From Micavibrio_A sp040381535 (GTDB lineage: Bacteria > Pseudomonadota > Alphaproteobacteria > Micavibrionales > Micavibrionaceae), in the NCBI GenBank assembly GCA_040381535.1, contig JBEIHF010000009.1, positions 9,430 to 73,429 of the forward strand: a stretch of DNA of 64,000 nucleotides, read 5' to 3'. A program made the translations under genes and the position numbers. The notes under the pieces are model-generated. The model was not told the origin of the DNA and made no database searches. It worked only from the letters and a program-made list of their open reading frames with translations. Below, piece by piece: positions 36,359 to 47,829 of this stretch. Within the stretch, counting starts at the first letter, position 1; every line of letters starts with the position of its first letter.

Positions 36359-37108
36359 ATGCGCTCTTTCCTGCTTGCCACTGCCTTCGCGTTTGCTTTT
36401 ATGTCCCCGTCTTTTGCCTCCGAAGAAAAAAAGGTCTTAGAAAAACCGGCGGCAGAAACATCCGTCGTCCAAAAAAATACGGATGAAAAACCCATCGCTG
36501 CGAAGGTGGAAAACACGCCTTTGAAACAATGGATTGATGCGGAAAATCAATTGATTGATCCGTTATCGGATAAGGATAAGGAAAGCTTTTTTATACTGCG
36601 CAACAAATACTCCATTCACCGCGTAATCAAGATCGTGGAGCGCGATGTCAGCACCGCCGTTAAATCCTGCGGCAAAAACAATCCCGACATGAAAGAAAAG
36701 ATGGATGGACGGTTCAAACAATGGACCAATGCTGTCGATCCCATCCTCGTGGCCGCCATAAAACAGGTGGAAAAAGAAATCGATACCCAAACGCTGGTAG
36801 ATCCCATGCAGGCGCGCGAGGTTTTAAAAATGAACGACGAAGCTTATGAATTCGGCGAAAAACAAATCACCAAACAACCGGTGAGCACTAAGGAAGCCTG
36901 CGAAGATTTATTGGTCAGTATGGACCGTACCGAAGATGATATGGTGAAATTGTTGCAGGAAACACTGCTTCCCGAAAGTGTGATCAGAAAACGCGCGGGC
37001 GACATGCAAAAAGCCAAACAGAAAGCCAAAGATACGCAGCTTTCAAAAAGTCCACCCAAGCAGGCCGATGATAAGGCGCCTGAAGAAGCGGAAGTAAAGG
37101 CGCAATAG
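36359..37108 (+). CDS. Secreted, helical hypothetical protein
   Basis: 249 residues. Signal peptide MRSFLLATAFAFAFMSPSFA, cleaved at SFA-SEE. The mature part is charged and probably helical, with two cysteines (KSCGKNN, EACEDLL) that could form a disulfide, and a Lys/Ala/Glu-rich tail. No family recognised. It follows the candidate RNA by 65 bases and precedes the glycosyltransferase by 13. Confidence 0.7.
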   Translation: MRSFLLATAFAFAFMSPSFASEEKKVLEKPAAETSVVQKNTDEKPIAAKVENTPLKQWIDAENQLIDPLSDKDKESFFILRNKYSIHRVIKIVERDVSTAVKSCGKNNPDMKEKMDGRFKQWTNAVDPILVAAIKQVEKEIDTQTLVDPMQAREVLKMNDEAYEFGEKQITKQPVSTKEACEDLLVSMDRTEDDMVKLLQETLLPESVIRKRAGDMQKAKQKAKDTQLSKSPPKQADDKAPEEAEVKAQ

Positions 37109-37121
37109 CGCATAAGTATCT

Positions 37122-38183
37122 ATGAAAATTTTACAGGTTATGGCGGGCGGTGATCATGGTGGGGCAGAAACCGCCTTCGTCGATATGTGCATCGCCATGC
37201 GCGATGCTGGCATGGACATAGAGGTTGCAACGCGATCTAACCCCGTGCGTGTTCCCGCGCTGGAAAAGGCGGGAATCAAGTTACACACGCTGCCTTTCGG
37301 CGGCGGCATCGATATTTTCACGGGCTGGGCGCTAGGGCGTATCATCAAGAAATTCCAGCCTGTCATCGTACAGACATGGATGGCGCGCGGCGCGCACAAA
37401 ACACCCAACTGGAATTCCTTGAAGACAGCGCAGCGTTATATGGTGGTCTCGCGCCTCGGCGGCTATTACAAAACCAAATATTTCAAATCTGCCGATTATT
37501 TTAATACCATCACGCCCGACATCAAACGCTACCTTGTTGATAATGGGATAGCAGCTGATCGTATTCGCCACATCAACAATTTTGCCGAAGTCGAGCCGAT
37601 CGAAAAACCGTTATCCCGCAGCGATATGAACACGCCGGACAATGCACCTGTGCTTTTGGCTTTGGGGCGTTTGCATTCTGCCAAGGCGCACGACATCCTC
37701 ATCAAATCCATCGTTTCGCTCCCGCATGTGTATGTCTGGATTGCGGGCGATGGACCGGATCGCGCGGAACTTGAAAAGCTTGCGTCTGATCTGGGCGTCG
37801 CTACCCGCGTAAAATTTCTGGGCTGGCGCACGGACAGATCCGCGTTGCTGGAAGCCTGCGATGTGTGCGTGTTCGTATCGCGCTATGAACCGTTCGGCAC
37901 GGTGTTCGCACAAAGCTGGGCGTTGAAACGGCCCGTAATTGTTTCGGATTCGGACGGTCCGCGCCAATTCTGCGTGGATGGGGAAAATTCTCTGATGGTG
38001 CCAAAAAACGATGCGGCGGCGCTGACCATCGCGATCCAAAGATTGTTGATTGATAAACTCTTGCGCGATCGGCTGGTGACGCAAGGTTACAAACGCTATC
38101 AGAACGAATTCACCAAAGAAAAATCTGTCGCCGCCTATCTTGATTTTTATATCGATATTTTGAAACGCGAAAATATTCTCTAA
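37122..38183 (+). CDS. Glycosyltransferase family 4 protein
   Basis: 353 residues, GT-B fold. The N-terminal Rossmann half starts ILQVMAGGDHGGAETAFVDM (glycine loop); the C-terminal donor domain contains LLALGRLHSAKAHDILIKSI, YVWIAGDGPDRAELEKLA and the EX7E-like segment SRYEPFGTVFAQSWALKRPV. Likely transfers a sugar in lipopolysaccharide or capsule synthesis, in the cytoplasm. There is no cell-surface gene cluster here, so the acceptor is unknown. The end overlaps the converging ctaA stop by four bases. Confidence 0.92.
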   Translation: MKILQVMAGGDHGGAETAFVDMCIAMRDAGMDIEVATRSNPVRVPALEKAGIKLHTLPFGGGIDIFTGWALGRIIKKFQPVIVQTWMARGAHKTPNWNSLKTAQRYMVVSRLGGYYKTKYFKSADYFNTITPDIKRYLVDNGIAADRIRHINNFAEVEPIEKPLSRSDMNTPDNAPVLLALGRLHSAKAHDILIKSIVSLPHVYVWIAGDGPDRAELEKLASDLGVATRVKFLGWRTDRSALLEACDVCVFVSRYEPFGTVFAQSWALKRPVIVSDSDGPRQFCVDGENSLMVPKNDAAALTIAIQRLLIDKLLRDRLVTQGYKRYQNEFTKEKSVAAYLDFYIDILKRENIL

Positions 38184-39160
38184 ACACCGCGGTGCAATGA
38201 ATGCATCTGACGGATCATCAGTGCGAGCAGGATCATTGCGCCCGCTTGGTGCATTGCCGCCATGGGGATGACGACTTGCGACATCACGGTGCCGATGCCA
38301 AGCGCCACCTGCACGAACATCATGGCGACCAACGGCATGGATTTCATCCGCACAGCAAAAGAAGCAACGGCTACAAAGGTCGCGACAGCAATCCATCGGT
38401 GGAAGAACTGTACGCCGGCGGGATCATGCAGGATGGCATATATGCCCGTCACTTCGGGTGGAATCCAATGCTGGTTCATCATCGGCCATGTGTTGTAAAC
38501 CATGCCGCCGTCCAATCCTGCCGTGAACGCACCCCAAAGAACCGTGACGGACAGCAAAACAAACGCGATCCACCCATGGCGCTTTTCGCATAAGGTGCCT
38601 TGGCGCGTTCCTTGGGGCGTAAAATCGAATGCAATCCACAAAAGCACGCAGAAAATAATCAGCGCCAATCCCAAATGCGCGGCGAGGCGGAAGTGCGAAA
38701 CATCGGGGCGGTCGACGAGGCCGCTCATCACCATGTACCAGCCGAGCACGCCCTGCAGGCCGCCTAGGATGAGTACGCCGAGAAGTTTCAGTTCGTAGCC
38801 TTGCGGAATTTGTTTGCGGATGAAGAAATAGAGAAGGGGAAGCGCAAAGACAAGCCCGATCAACCGGCCCCAGAAACGGTGCAGCCATTCCCAGAAGAAG
38901 ATGTTCTTGAAATCGGCGATTTCCATCCATGAATTCTTTTGAAGGAATTCGGGGGTTTGTTTGTAAAGGCCGAACACGCGCTCCCATTCGGAATCAGACA
39001 AAGGCGGAATGGCGCCGATCAGGGGTTTCCACTCGACCATGGAAAGACCGCTTTCGGTCAAACGGGTCACCGCGCCTATAACGGCCATGGCAAAGACCAT
39101 GAAGGCCGTGAAATAGAGCCAGTTTCGGACGTTTTTGTGGGGCGTTGTTGACAAATCCAT
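38180..39160 (-). CDS. ctaA: Heme A synthase, COX15/CtaA type 2
   Basis: 326 residues with eight membrane helices in two similar halves. It oxidises heme O to heme A for cytochrome aa3-type oxidases. Conserved parts are VIGAVTRLTESGLSMVEWKP with its catalytic-region glutamate, FFWEWLHRFWGRLIG, GGLQGVLGWYMVMSGL with heme-ligand histidines nearby (VSHFRLAAHLGLAL), and FFHRWIAV. Oxidase genes are not in the window. Confidence 0.95.
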   Translation of the reverse strand: MDLSTTPHKNVRNWLYFTAFMVFAMAVIGAVTRLTESGLSMVEWKPLIGAIPPLSDSEWERVFGLYKQTPEFLQKNSWMEIADFKNIFFWEWLHRFWGRLIGLVFALPLLYFFIRKQIPQGYELKLLGVLILGGLQGVLGWYMVMSGLVDRPDVSHFRLAAHLGLALIIFCVLLWIAFDFTPQGTRQGTLCEKRHGWIAFVLLSVTVLWGAFTAGLDGGMVYNTWPMMNQHWIPPEVTGIYAILHDPAGVQFFHRWIAVATFVAVASFAVRMKSMPLVAMMFVQVALGIGTVMSQVVIPMAAMHQAGAMILLALMIRQMHSLHRGV

Positions 39161-39178
39161 GCGGGATGAGATTTATAA

Positions 39179-40222
<1,044 letters not shown>

Positions 40223-40233
40223 ACTGCTTTTCC

Positions 40234-41037
40234 ATGGCCGCCCCTTTCGACATCATCACCGCCTCCGCCAAAGCCTATAAAAACACATGGGCCATCCGCC
40301 ATTATATTTTGAAACTCGCCATCGTGCCTTTCGTGTTGCGCCTGTTTTGTTTCACCATGGCGATTACGTATGCCAGCGGTAATTTCACCTACTTCATGTT
40401 GATCATGCTGCCCGCTTTGTTCGCGGAAGGCTGGATGCTCTCGCACCTCGTTCGTTTTCAGGTGCTGGGGCAGATATGGCCGTTCCGTCCCTCTGGTGAC
40501 ATGGAATCCGATATCGCCATGCTCGAAACACGCGCGCGCGGCGTTCTTGGCGGAATGATCGTTTTCGTTCTCATCAATATGACAGTGCGCCTTTTTTCCG
40601 AACTTATCCGCCTTTACATGTTGCCCTATATGCCCGTGGAAGGTGCGGAACAGGTGGAAATACCTGTTGCCGTCGCGATTACATCCATCTTCTTGCTCGG
40701 TTTCATGATCTGGGGTTTTCGCCTTTTGTGGCTCTATATACCCTACGCACTCAACATGGGCGGCATGACATATCTTTCCGCGCTCAAAGGAATTCAAACA
40801 TCCTTTGCCATGTTCACCGTGTGGATCATCTGCGGTCTGCCTTTCGTTGCCATGGTGGTGATGGCGAGCGGATTGATCGGCGATCCTTTGGCGGCGGCGT
40901 TTGGCAAAAGCGCGGGGAACTTCGTGATGATTTTGTTCACGGTGGCTGGCGATCTTGGCAAAAGCATCATGGTCACGGCGGGTATCGCCTATGCGCTTCA
41001 GCAAGTTTTCAAGAAGCAGAATAAAGTCAGATTATAA
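40234..41037 (+). CDS. Polytopic membrane protein, function unknown
   Basis: 267 residues with about six hydrophobic segments (YFMLIMLPALFAEGWMLSHL; GMIVFVLINMTVRLF; ITSIFLLGFMIWGFRLLWLY; MFTVWIICGLPFVAMVVMAS). It sits between the ferredoxin reductase and the ferredoxin with 11- and 2-base gaps, so it belongs to that operon. No family recognised. Confidence 0.75.
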   Translation: MAAPFDIITASAKAYKNTWAIRHYILKLAIVPFVLRLFCFTMAITYASGNFTYFMLIMLPALFAEGWMLSHLVRFQVLGQIWPFRPSGDMESDIAMLETRARGVLGGMIVFVLINMTVRLFSELIRLYMLPYMPVEGAEQVEIPVAVAITSIFLLGFMIWGFRLLWLYIPYALNMGGMTYLSALKGIQTSFAMFTVWIICGLPFVAMVVMASGLIGDPLAAAFGKSAGNFVMILFTVAGDLGKSIMVTAGIAYALQQVFKKQNKVRL

Positions 41038-41039
41038 TC

Positions 41040-41357
41040 ATGCATATTTTCGTGACAGATCTGAATGGCGTCACCCATGAATGCGAAGGCATCGAAGGCT
41101 GGCGCCTCATGGAAATCATCCGCGATGCAGGCCTTCCCATTAAGGCGGAATGCGGCGGCTGTGCGTCCTGCGCCACCTGTCATGTTTATGTCGATGAAGA
41201 CTGGATGTCCAAACTCTATCCGCCGCGGGCAGACGAGATCGAGCTTTTGGATACCGCGCCCGATGTGCGCGATAATTCCCGCCTGTCTTGCCAGATATTG
41301 ATGAGCCAAGAACTGGATGGTTTAAAAGTGTTTCTGGCTCCTGGAACGGAGCCGTAA
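41040..41357 (+). CDS. 2Fe-2S ferredoxin, adrenodoxin/putidaredoxin type
   Basis: 105 residues. The cluster ligands are the four cysteines in AECGGCASCATCHVYVDEDW and RLSCQI, in the C-x5-C-x2-C-xn-C spacing of vertebrate-type ferredoxins. MHIFVTDLNGVTHECEGIEG is the usual N-terminal beta-grasp. It would work with the ferredoxin reductase of the same operon, for example in Fe-S cluster assembly or with a P450. Confidence 0.93.
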   Translation: MHIFVTDLNGVTHECEGIEGWRLMEIIRDAGLPIKAECGGCASCATCHVYVDEDWMSKLYPPRADEIELLDTAPDVRDNSRLSCQILMSQELDGLKVFLAPGTEP

Positions 41358-41358
41358 G

Positions 41359-41865
41359 CTACGGAGCTAGACGCGCGTCGCGGCGTGCCATTTTTGCGGC
41401 ATATCTGTTTAACGCACGTTCCGTGGTTTCTTCAAAGCTATCGAAAGCCAGCCTTCCTCTTTTTACGTGACCGAGCTCGTTTTCTTCCACTTGCTCATAA
41501 AATTTTTCTTTCACACTATCCAGACCGCCATTCAAAAGCCGTTCGATCGTGGTGCCGGGATGGCGGGAAAAGTTTTCTATAGTTTGCATACGCACGAGAT
41601 TTTTTGTCACTTGCCGCAGACCACCATCGAAATCAAGAAGCGCCTTCCATGACTGGGTGGCGATGATCTCGTTCTTGCCCATCATATTGACCACGCGTTT
41701 TGGCAGTTTCAGTGCAGGCAATTTAAAATGGTCTTCCATGTGTCCGGTCAATTCGGAAGGACGCATTTCTTTTCCGGCGTGATGGAATATGACGCACAAC
41801 CCGTCTTCACCGTGCGAACGGTAATGAGCATATCTGTGAAAATGGCCTTCTTTGATTGGCATCAT
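41359..41865 (-). CDS. Hypothetical protein
   Basis: 168 residues from ATG 41865 (or 41862), both just after GGAG; a longer frame to 41901 is less likely. The protein is soluble and charged (FHHAGKEMRPSELTGHMEDH; RALNRYAAKMARRDARLAP) without a recognised domain. It ends one base from the converging ferredoxin gene. Confidence 0.6.
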   Translation of the reverse strand: MMPIKEGHFHRYAHYRSHGEDGLCVIFHHAGKEMRPSELTGHMEDHFKLPALKLPKRVVNMMGKNEIIATQSWKALLDFDGGLRQVTKNLVRMQTIENFSRHPGTTIERLLNGGLDSVKEKFYEQVEENELGHVKRGRLAFDSFEETTERALNRYAAKMARRDARLAP

Positions 41866-41949
41866 ACTCTCCAAAAGATGGGTAGTATCTGCCACAGTCA
41901 CGCGAAATAAGCAAATTATTATGTCAATTTAGAGGATGCTAATAGTTAA

Positions 41950-42213
41950 TCAGGCGGTGATTTCAATATCGATCATACGCGCTTCGGACGGCGTGATGAT
42001 CTTGCTGTGCGCCACATAAACCGAATGCAACTTGCCTTCGATCTCGCGCACCCAAAATCCGAGGAATTGTTTCAACTCGGGAAAGATCGGGGCGCGGTCG
42101 TAGTCCTGCCAGATATATTCTTGCAAAAACTTAGGGTGGTCGGGCATATGGTAAAAGATCTGCGCGGTCGTCAGTCGATAGTCGCTGGTAAACTGTATAT
42201 CGAAGTCTGCCAT
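41950..42213 (-). CDS. usg: Usg family protein
   Basis: 87 residues: SDYRLTTAQIFYHMPDHPKF, EYIWQDYDRAPIFPELKQFL, FWVREIEGKLHSVYVAHSKI. This is the short Usg family, named from an ORF near trp genes and widespread in alphaproteobacteria; its function is not established to my knowledge. It is divergent from groESL. Confidence 0.85.
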   Translation of the reverse strand: MADFDIQFTSDYRLTTAQIFYHMPDHPKFLQEYIWQDYDRAPIFPELKQFLGFWVREIEGKLHSVYVAHSKIITPSEARMIDIEITA

Positions 42214-42268
42214 ATCCCCATCTTAGCATATTTTGGCTTTCCAATTCCTAATGAGGTCGCATGAATGT

Positions 42269-42298
42269 CTTGCCATTTGGCTTGGCTTTGCTATATGG
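42269..42298 (+). promoter_or_regulatory. Heat-shock-like promoter of groESL
   Basis: CTTG (42269-42272), 17-18 bases, then CTATATGG (42291-42298). This resembles the sigma-32 consensus described for alphaproteobacteria (CTTG-N17-CYTATNT). It also reads as TTGCCA-N16-TATATG for the housekeeping factor. Confidence 0.6.
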
Positions 42299-42299
42299 T

Positions 42300-42326
42300 T
42301 TGGCACTCCCTTAGAGGGAGTGCTAA
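42300..42326 (+). promoter_or_regulatory. CIRCE operator (HrcA binding site)
   Basis: TTGGCACTC-N9-GAGTGCTAA, one mismatch from the consensus TTAGCACTC-N9-GAGTGCTAA. It overlaps the expected transcription start of groESL. The hrcA gene is not in the window. Confidence 0.93.
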
Positions 42327-42387
42327 TAACCCATGGTGGGTTTTTAGCAAGTTGTTGTAAAACAATGATTATTAAGGAGACTTACAC

Positions 42388-42705
42388 ATGAAATTTCGCC
42401 CTTTGCATGATCGCGTACTTTTGAAGCGCATCGAGCAGGAAGCCAAAACAGCCGGCGGTATCATCATTCCCGATACGGCCAAAGAAAAACCGATGGAAGC
42501 TGAAGTGATCGCTGCCGGTCCGGGCGCTTACAACGAAAACGGCGCAGCTCGCCTTACACTGGATGTTAAGGCCGGTGATCGCGTTCTCATTTCCAAATGG
42601 GCCGGTACCGAAATCACGGTTGATGGTCAGGAACTTCTGGTCGTCAAAGAATCCGACATTATGGGCATTATCGACGGCGGCGCTGCTGCCAAGAAGGCCG
42701 CATAA
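42388..42705 (+). CDS. groES: Co-chaperonin GroES
   Basis: 105 residues. [20 protein letters not shown], the mobile loop [15 protein letters not shown] and [13 protein letters not shown] are characteristic. AAGGAG lies at about 42374. It is a heptameric lid for GroEL and is the first gene of groESL, behind CIRCE. The C-terminal Ala/Lys tail is slightly longer than in E. coli. Confidence 0.97.
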   Translation: MKFRPLHDRVLLKRIEQEAKTAGGIIIPDTAKEKPMEAEVIAAGPGAYNENGAARLTLDVKAGDRVLISKWAGTEITVDGQELLVVKESDIMGIIDGGAAAKKAA

Positions 42706-42763
42706 CTTAAAAAAACACGACGAACGAATTATTGGATCGTTTGTAACTTATTAAATAAATTAA

Positions 42764-44440
<1,677 letters not shown>

Positions 44441-44463
44441 TCCACCCCCTGTATTACGAAATC

Positions 44464-44493
44464 AAAAAGGCCGGATCACTTCCGGCCTTTTTT
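44464..44493. terminator. Rho-independent terminator of groESL, usable in both directions
   Basis: AAAAAGGCCGG/CCGGCCTTTTTT with a short loop. The stop codon (44476) and last codons of the converging XRE gene lie inside this hairpin. Confidence 0.9.
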
Positions 44494-45198
44494 CTTAGAT
44501 ATTTTTTTGAGAACCACATCTTTTTGATATGGATCTATATTCCAGATCGCTTTGTCGTTGGGTGGCGGCTTTTGTGCTACTTTCCATTGTTGCATGAATT
44601 TTTCGCGGTAAATTCTGGCTGCATTTACATCGTCCATCAGAAAGACTAGCGGTTCGTTTAACCATAATATAATTGCCAGTTTATCTGCAAAAACGTAAAA
44701 AGGTATGGAAGAAAAGTCTTCCTTTTTCATCCATCTGTATTCTGCATATGAAGAAACTGGGAAAAAGAAGTCGTTTTCGCAAATCAGGATTTTGTAACTT
44801 ATTTTTAACCCGATCATACGATCCCAATGCAATTGCAGAGATTGTGCATCCATGTTTTTGATGAAGTCACGTTCATCTACGTTACCAACTAGCACTTCGT
44901 TGTTTTTGCTGTTGCGAACATTTTCGTAAATCAAATTATAAAACTGCTTGAGTTGTTCCATTCCCTGGAAAATACGAATGGCCTGACGTTTTTCTTGTAC
45001 GCCTCGGTCCGATAAGAATTCAATTCCCGCGGTTTCAAATGTTTCGATAATTTTTTGAAGTGTACCTTGTCCTGGAATTTGTTTTCCGAGTTCTATATTC
45101 GCAATGGTAGGAACAGCGAGTCCCGTGCGTTCTGCTAGGTCTGTTTGGCTCCAGTTTTTAAGGGCGCGCGCCGCGCGTATTTGGTCAGCGGTTATCAT
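44476..45198 (-). CDS. XRE-family transcriptional regulator with C-terminal sensor-like domain
   Basis: 240 residues from ATG 45198. The N-terminal helix-turn-helix is MITADQIRAARALKNWSQTD and LAERTGLAVPTIANIELGKQ (residues 1-60). The C-terminal 160 residues contain QGMEQLKQFYNLIYENVRNS and FFPVSSYAEYRWMKKEDFSS and may bind a ligand or partner; I do not recognise that part. Composition is clearly more AT-rich than neighbours. The last codons overlap the groEL terminator arm. Confidence 0.8.
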   Translation of the reverse strand: MITADQIRAARALKNWSQTDLAERTGLAVPTIANIELGKQIPGQGTLQKIIETFETAGIEFLSDRGVQEKRQAIRIFQGMEQLKQFYNLIYENVRNSKNNEVLVGNVDERDFIKNMDAQSLQLHWDRMIGLKISYKILICENDFFFPVSSYAEYRWMKKEDFSSIPFYVFADKLAIILWLNEPLVFLMDDVNAARIYREKFMQQWKVAQKPPPNDKAIWNIDPYQKDVVLKKISKKKGRK

Positions 45199-45252
45199 GT
45201 CCTTGAATATATAGGCATTATTAGTGTTAGGGCTATAAATAATAAAATATAG

Positions 45253-45280
45253 TTGACAAAAACCTGACATTCATTATAAA
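45253..45280 (+). promoter_or_regulatory. Sigma-70-type promoter for the gene at 45317
   Basis: TTGACA (45253-45258), 16 bases, TATAAA (45275-45280), in an AT-rich stretch. It lies in the divergent region with the XRE gene and may be that regulator's target. Confidence 0.65.
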
Positions 45281-45316
45281 TCATATTATATAATATATTT
45301 TATATTAGGTTTTGAT

Positions 45317-45646
45317 ATGCCGCCGAAGCTGAAAACCAAATCTAACGTCCAGCGTCCTTTTTGGCTGGATGTAGAAAATATGCTTAATTCACAGGTTCTT
45401 ACCGATGGTGATGATGGGCATTTGAAAGGTACTATGACAGGGGAAAGCTGGAAAAACTTCCTGATTGAACTGCGTGCAGAAATATTGTGCAAACTGGAAA
45501 ATTACGGAACAGGCGCATACAGCTTTCAAGGTTCTCATCTGGGCAACTTCAGGGCCGACAAGAAAAAGATCGAACGCATTTATCTCCGTAGTCTTGCAGT
45601 TTTGTATAGAGACGCGGAAAAAGCCTATAAAAACATATCCGGATAA
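45317..45646 (+). CDS. Hypothetical protein divergent from the XRE regulator
   Basis: 109 residues, soluble: RPFWLDVENMLNSQVLTDGD, GESWKNFLIELRAEILCKLE, LYRDAEKAYKNISG. Family not recognised. It has its own promoter, ends before a terminator, and shares the AT-rich character of the XRE gene, so the two probably form one transferred unit. Confidence 0.65.
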   Translation: MPPKLKTKSNVQRPFWLDVENMLNSQVLTDGDDGHLKGTMTGESWKNFLIELRAEILCKLENYGTGAYSFQGSHLGNFRADKKKIERIYLRSLAVLYRDAEKAYKNISG

Positions 45647-45680
45647 ACGGATAGTAATAGAGGTCTTACCACCACACTCT

Positions 45681-45715
45681 AAAAGGCCGCACGGTTTAAG
45701 CCCTGCGGCCTTTTT
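45681..45715 (+). terminator. Rho-independent terminator
   Basis: AAAAGGCCGC and GCGGCCTTTTT form a ten-base stem around a 14-base loop, 35 bases after the preceding stop. Confidence 0.85.
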
Positions 45716-45756
45716 GGATGGCTTGCCGTTCTGAAGGCGATATCGCATAATGGGCC

Positions 45757-46446
45757 ATGGCCCGAACCCCGAGCAGCAATCCATCTAACCAGAACCGCGC
45801 GGCGCGGGCGCCGATGTCGAAAGAATCCCGATTCATCGGCTATCTGGTTTTGGGTTTTGGCGTGCTCGCCATCATTACGGTTTTGATACTGGCTTTTGGC
45901 GGCGGCGAAAAAACAGAGAAAAAGAACACGAAAAAAGAAACTCCCGTACAGGAAGTGGTAAAATTGGCGCCGGAATTGCTGCCGGCCGCACCTGCGCCTG
46001 TGGTGAAAAAGGTAGAACCTCTCAAGGAAGAACTGTTGTTCAAACGCAATCCTAATTTCGATGCAGCTAAGATGAACGGTGAATGGCAGGCCGCGATAGG
46101 CGATTACACGGCTGTTCTGCAGGTGGACAAGAATGTGTATCAGGTAATTTTGGCAGGCGAGAACGAGCAAGTGGCCAGAATATATTCTTCAGGCACGTTC
46201 AAGGTGATGGAAGACATAGTCATGCTGACGCCGCAAAAGAACTGGCCTCAGCCAGCGACCGAGTCGAAAGAGATAAAATACCGCAAATTGACTACTGCTG
46301 CTTTTCCCGTGGTCGCCTATTTTAATGACGATGAGATGATCTGGCAAAACCCGCCGAGATCCGAAAAACGTGTGCTGACACCGCGCAAATCGCCATTGCT
46401 TCTGTCACAGGATCAAGAAGCTATTCTCTGGAAGAGATTGAAATAA
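45757..46446 (+). CDS. Membrane-anchored hypothetical protein
   Basis: 229 residues. A basic N-terminus (NQNRAARAPMSKESR), one membrane helix (FIGYLVLGFGVLAIITVLIL), a Lys/Pro-rich linker, then a periplasmic beta-rich part with AKMNGEWQAAIGDYTAVLQV and VYQVILAGENEQVARIYSSG. Single-pass, N-in. No family recognised. It ends one base before mutM, so both are in one operon. Confidence 0.7.
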   Translation: MARTPSSNPSNQNRAARAPMSKESRFIGYLVLGFGVLAIITVLILAFGGGEKTEKKNTKKETPVQEVVKLAPELLPAAPAPVVKKVEPLKEELLFKRNPNFDAAKMNGEWQAAIGDYTAVLQVDKNVYQVILAGENEQVARIYSSGTFKVMEDIVMLTPQKNWPQPATESKEIKYRKLTTAAFPVVAYFNDDEMIWQNPPRSEKRVLTPRKSPLLLSQDQEAILWKRLK

Positions 46447-46447
46447 A

Positions 46448-47287
46448 ATGCCTGAACTTCCCGAAGTTGAAACGGTGCGTCTGGGCCTTGAACCCTTCAT
46501 GACGGGCAAGAAAGTGCACAAGATCACCACACATCGTGAAGGTTTGCGTGTTCCTTTTCCGAAGGGTCTTGCCGCATTACAGGGCCGTAGGATCGATAAA
46601 CTCACACGCCGTGCCAAATATCTGCTCGTGCATATGGGTTCCGATATTCTGGTCATTCATCTGGGCATGTCGGGGCGTATCACGGCTATGGCAGATTTGA
46701 AAAAGTACAAACGTGCGAAGCACGATCATTTTATCCTTAATCTGGAAGGGGATAGCGGCATCGTGTTCAACGATCCGCGCCGTTTCGGAATCGTATTGAT
46801 GCTCGCGGAAAAAGATTTGGAGCAAAACGAAGCCTTCAAATCGCTCGGTCCCGAACCGCTTTCGAAAGAATTTACAGGCAAGGTTTTGCAATCGCGGTTA
46901 AAGGGCAAGAAAGTGCCGATCAAAATCGCATTGCTGGATCAGCGCGTCGTGGCGGGTATCGGCAATATCTATGACTGCGAGGCCTTGTTCGGCGCGGGGA
47001 TCGCGCCGCAGCGTCTGGCGGGCGATCTGTCCGCCAAGGAATGCGATGTTTTGGTAAAGTGTATCAAGGACGTTTTGGCCAAGGCCATTAAGGCGGGCGG
47101 CAGCAGTTTAAAAGATTACCGGAAAGCCGACGGGGAACTTGGCTATTTTCAGTATGGCTTCAAGGTGTACGATCGGGAAGGGGAGGCTTGTTCGCGTTGC
47201 GCGACCGTGATTAAAAAGGCCCCTTTAATACAGCGTATTACACAAGGGGCCCGCTCGACGTTTTTCTGCGCGCGGTGCCAAAAATAA
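46448..47287 (+). CDS. mutM: Formamidopyrimidine-DNA glycosylase
   Basis: 279 residues. Starts MPELPEVETV with the catalytic Pro2-Glu3. The conserved Lys in GLRVPFPKGL, the helix-two-turn-helix KVPIKIALLDQRVVAGIGNI and the C-terminal zinc finger (CSRCATVIKK ... RSTFFCARCQK) are complete. It excises 8-oxoguanine and formamidopyrimidines in base excision repair. Confidence 0.97.
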   Translation: MPELPEVETVRLGLEPFMTGKKVHKITTHREGLRVPFPKGLAALQGRRIDKLTRRAKYLLVHMGSDILVIHLGMSGRITAMADLKKYKRAKHDHFILNLEGDSGIVFNDPRRFGIVLMLAEKDLEQNEAFKSLGPEPLSKEFTGKVLQSRLKGKKVPIKIALLDQRVVAGIGNIYDCEALFGAGIAPQRLAGDLSAKECDVLVKCIKDVLAKAIKAGGSSLKDYRKADGELGYFQYGFKVYDREGEACSRCATVIKKAPLIQRITQGARSTFFCARCQK

Positions 47288-47352
47288 ATATTGGAATGAA
47301 ATCCATAAATTTTTAAAAAAAATTGGGCAAAGTTACGTAGAAAGGAAACGCA

Positions 47353-47815
47353 TTGTTTCTCATACTAATTGCTGTCTCCTTGTTTGCCGCCCTTTCCTAT
47401 GTTTTTCTCTATAGCACCCGTAGCTGCAGCGGTTCCGTGGAAGACGAGAAAGCGCAACTACTAGAAGTCGGCCAACCTAGAGAATTATACTACGGCTGTT
47501 CAAACCGCTATTCTCCGCCTAAAAATCGCGCGTAATATCGAGGCGGGCAGCATCTACCTTGATAAGGATTTCTACACCAGAAATGACGGATCTCCGGCAC
47601 CGCCGCCTTCGGGCATCCCCAGCATCGCCTACAGTTTCGCATCCAGAACCATTGCGTTGAATTTTTATGGCTCCGCGTTAGGCGCTACATCGAGTTCCAA
47701 TGTGCAAGGTGATTTAAAGAACGGGGCGAGCGGTGTCGAAGGACATACCGCATGGTGCGCGTTAGACACGGATTTTCCGCGTTGCGTTTTTACGAGCGTT
47801 ATTGAACAATATTGA
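47353..47815 (+). pseudogene. Frameshifted pilin-like gene
   Basis: From TTG 47353 (AAAGGA just upstream) one frame encodes a hydrophobic start FLILIAVSLFAALSYVF and runs to about VEDEKAQLLEVG. Then a +1 frame continues from about 47465 as ANLENYTTAVQTAILRLKIA and ends with EGHTAWCALDTDFPRC and TGA 47813-47815. The composite parallels the intact protein at 59790-60521 (ILIAIALFSALAFTF; EIVQYGSAVEKTVNKL). The intact member has a basic N-terminus that is missing here. One frame change plus a lost 5' end make a decayed paralogue likely. Confidence 0.6.
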
Positions 47816-47829
47816 GGGCTTGTTAGGAC

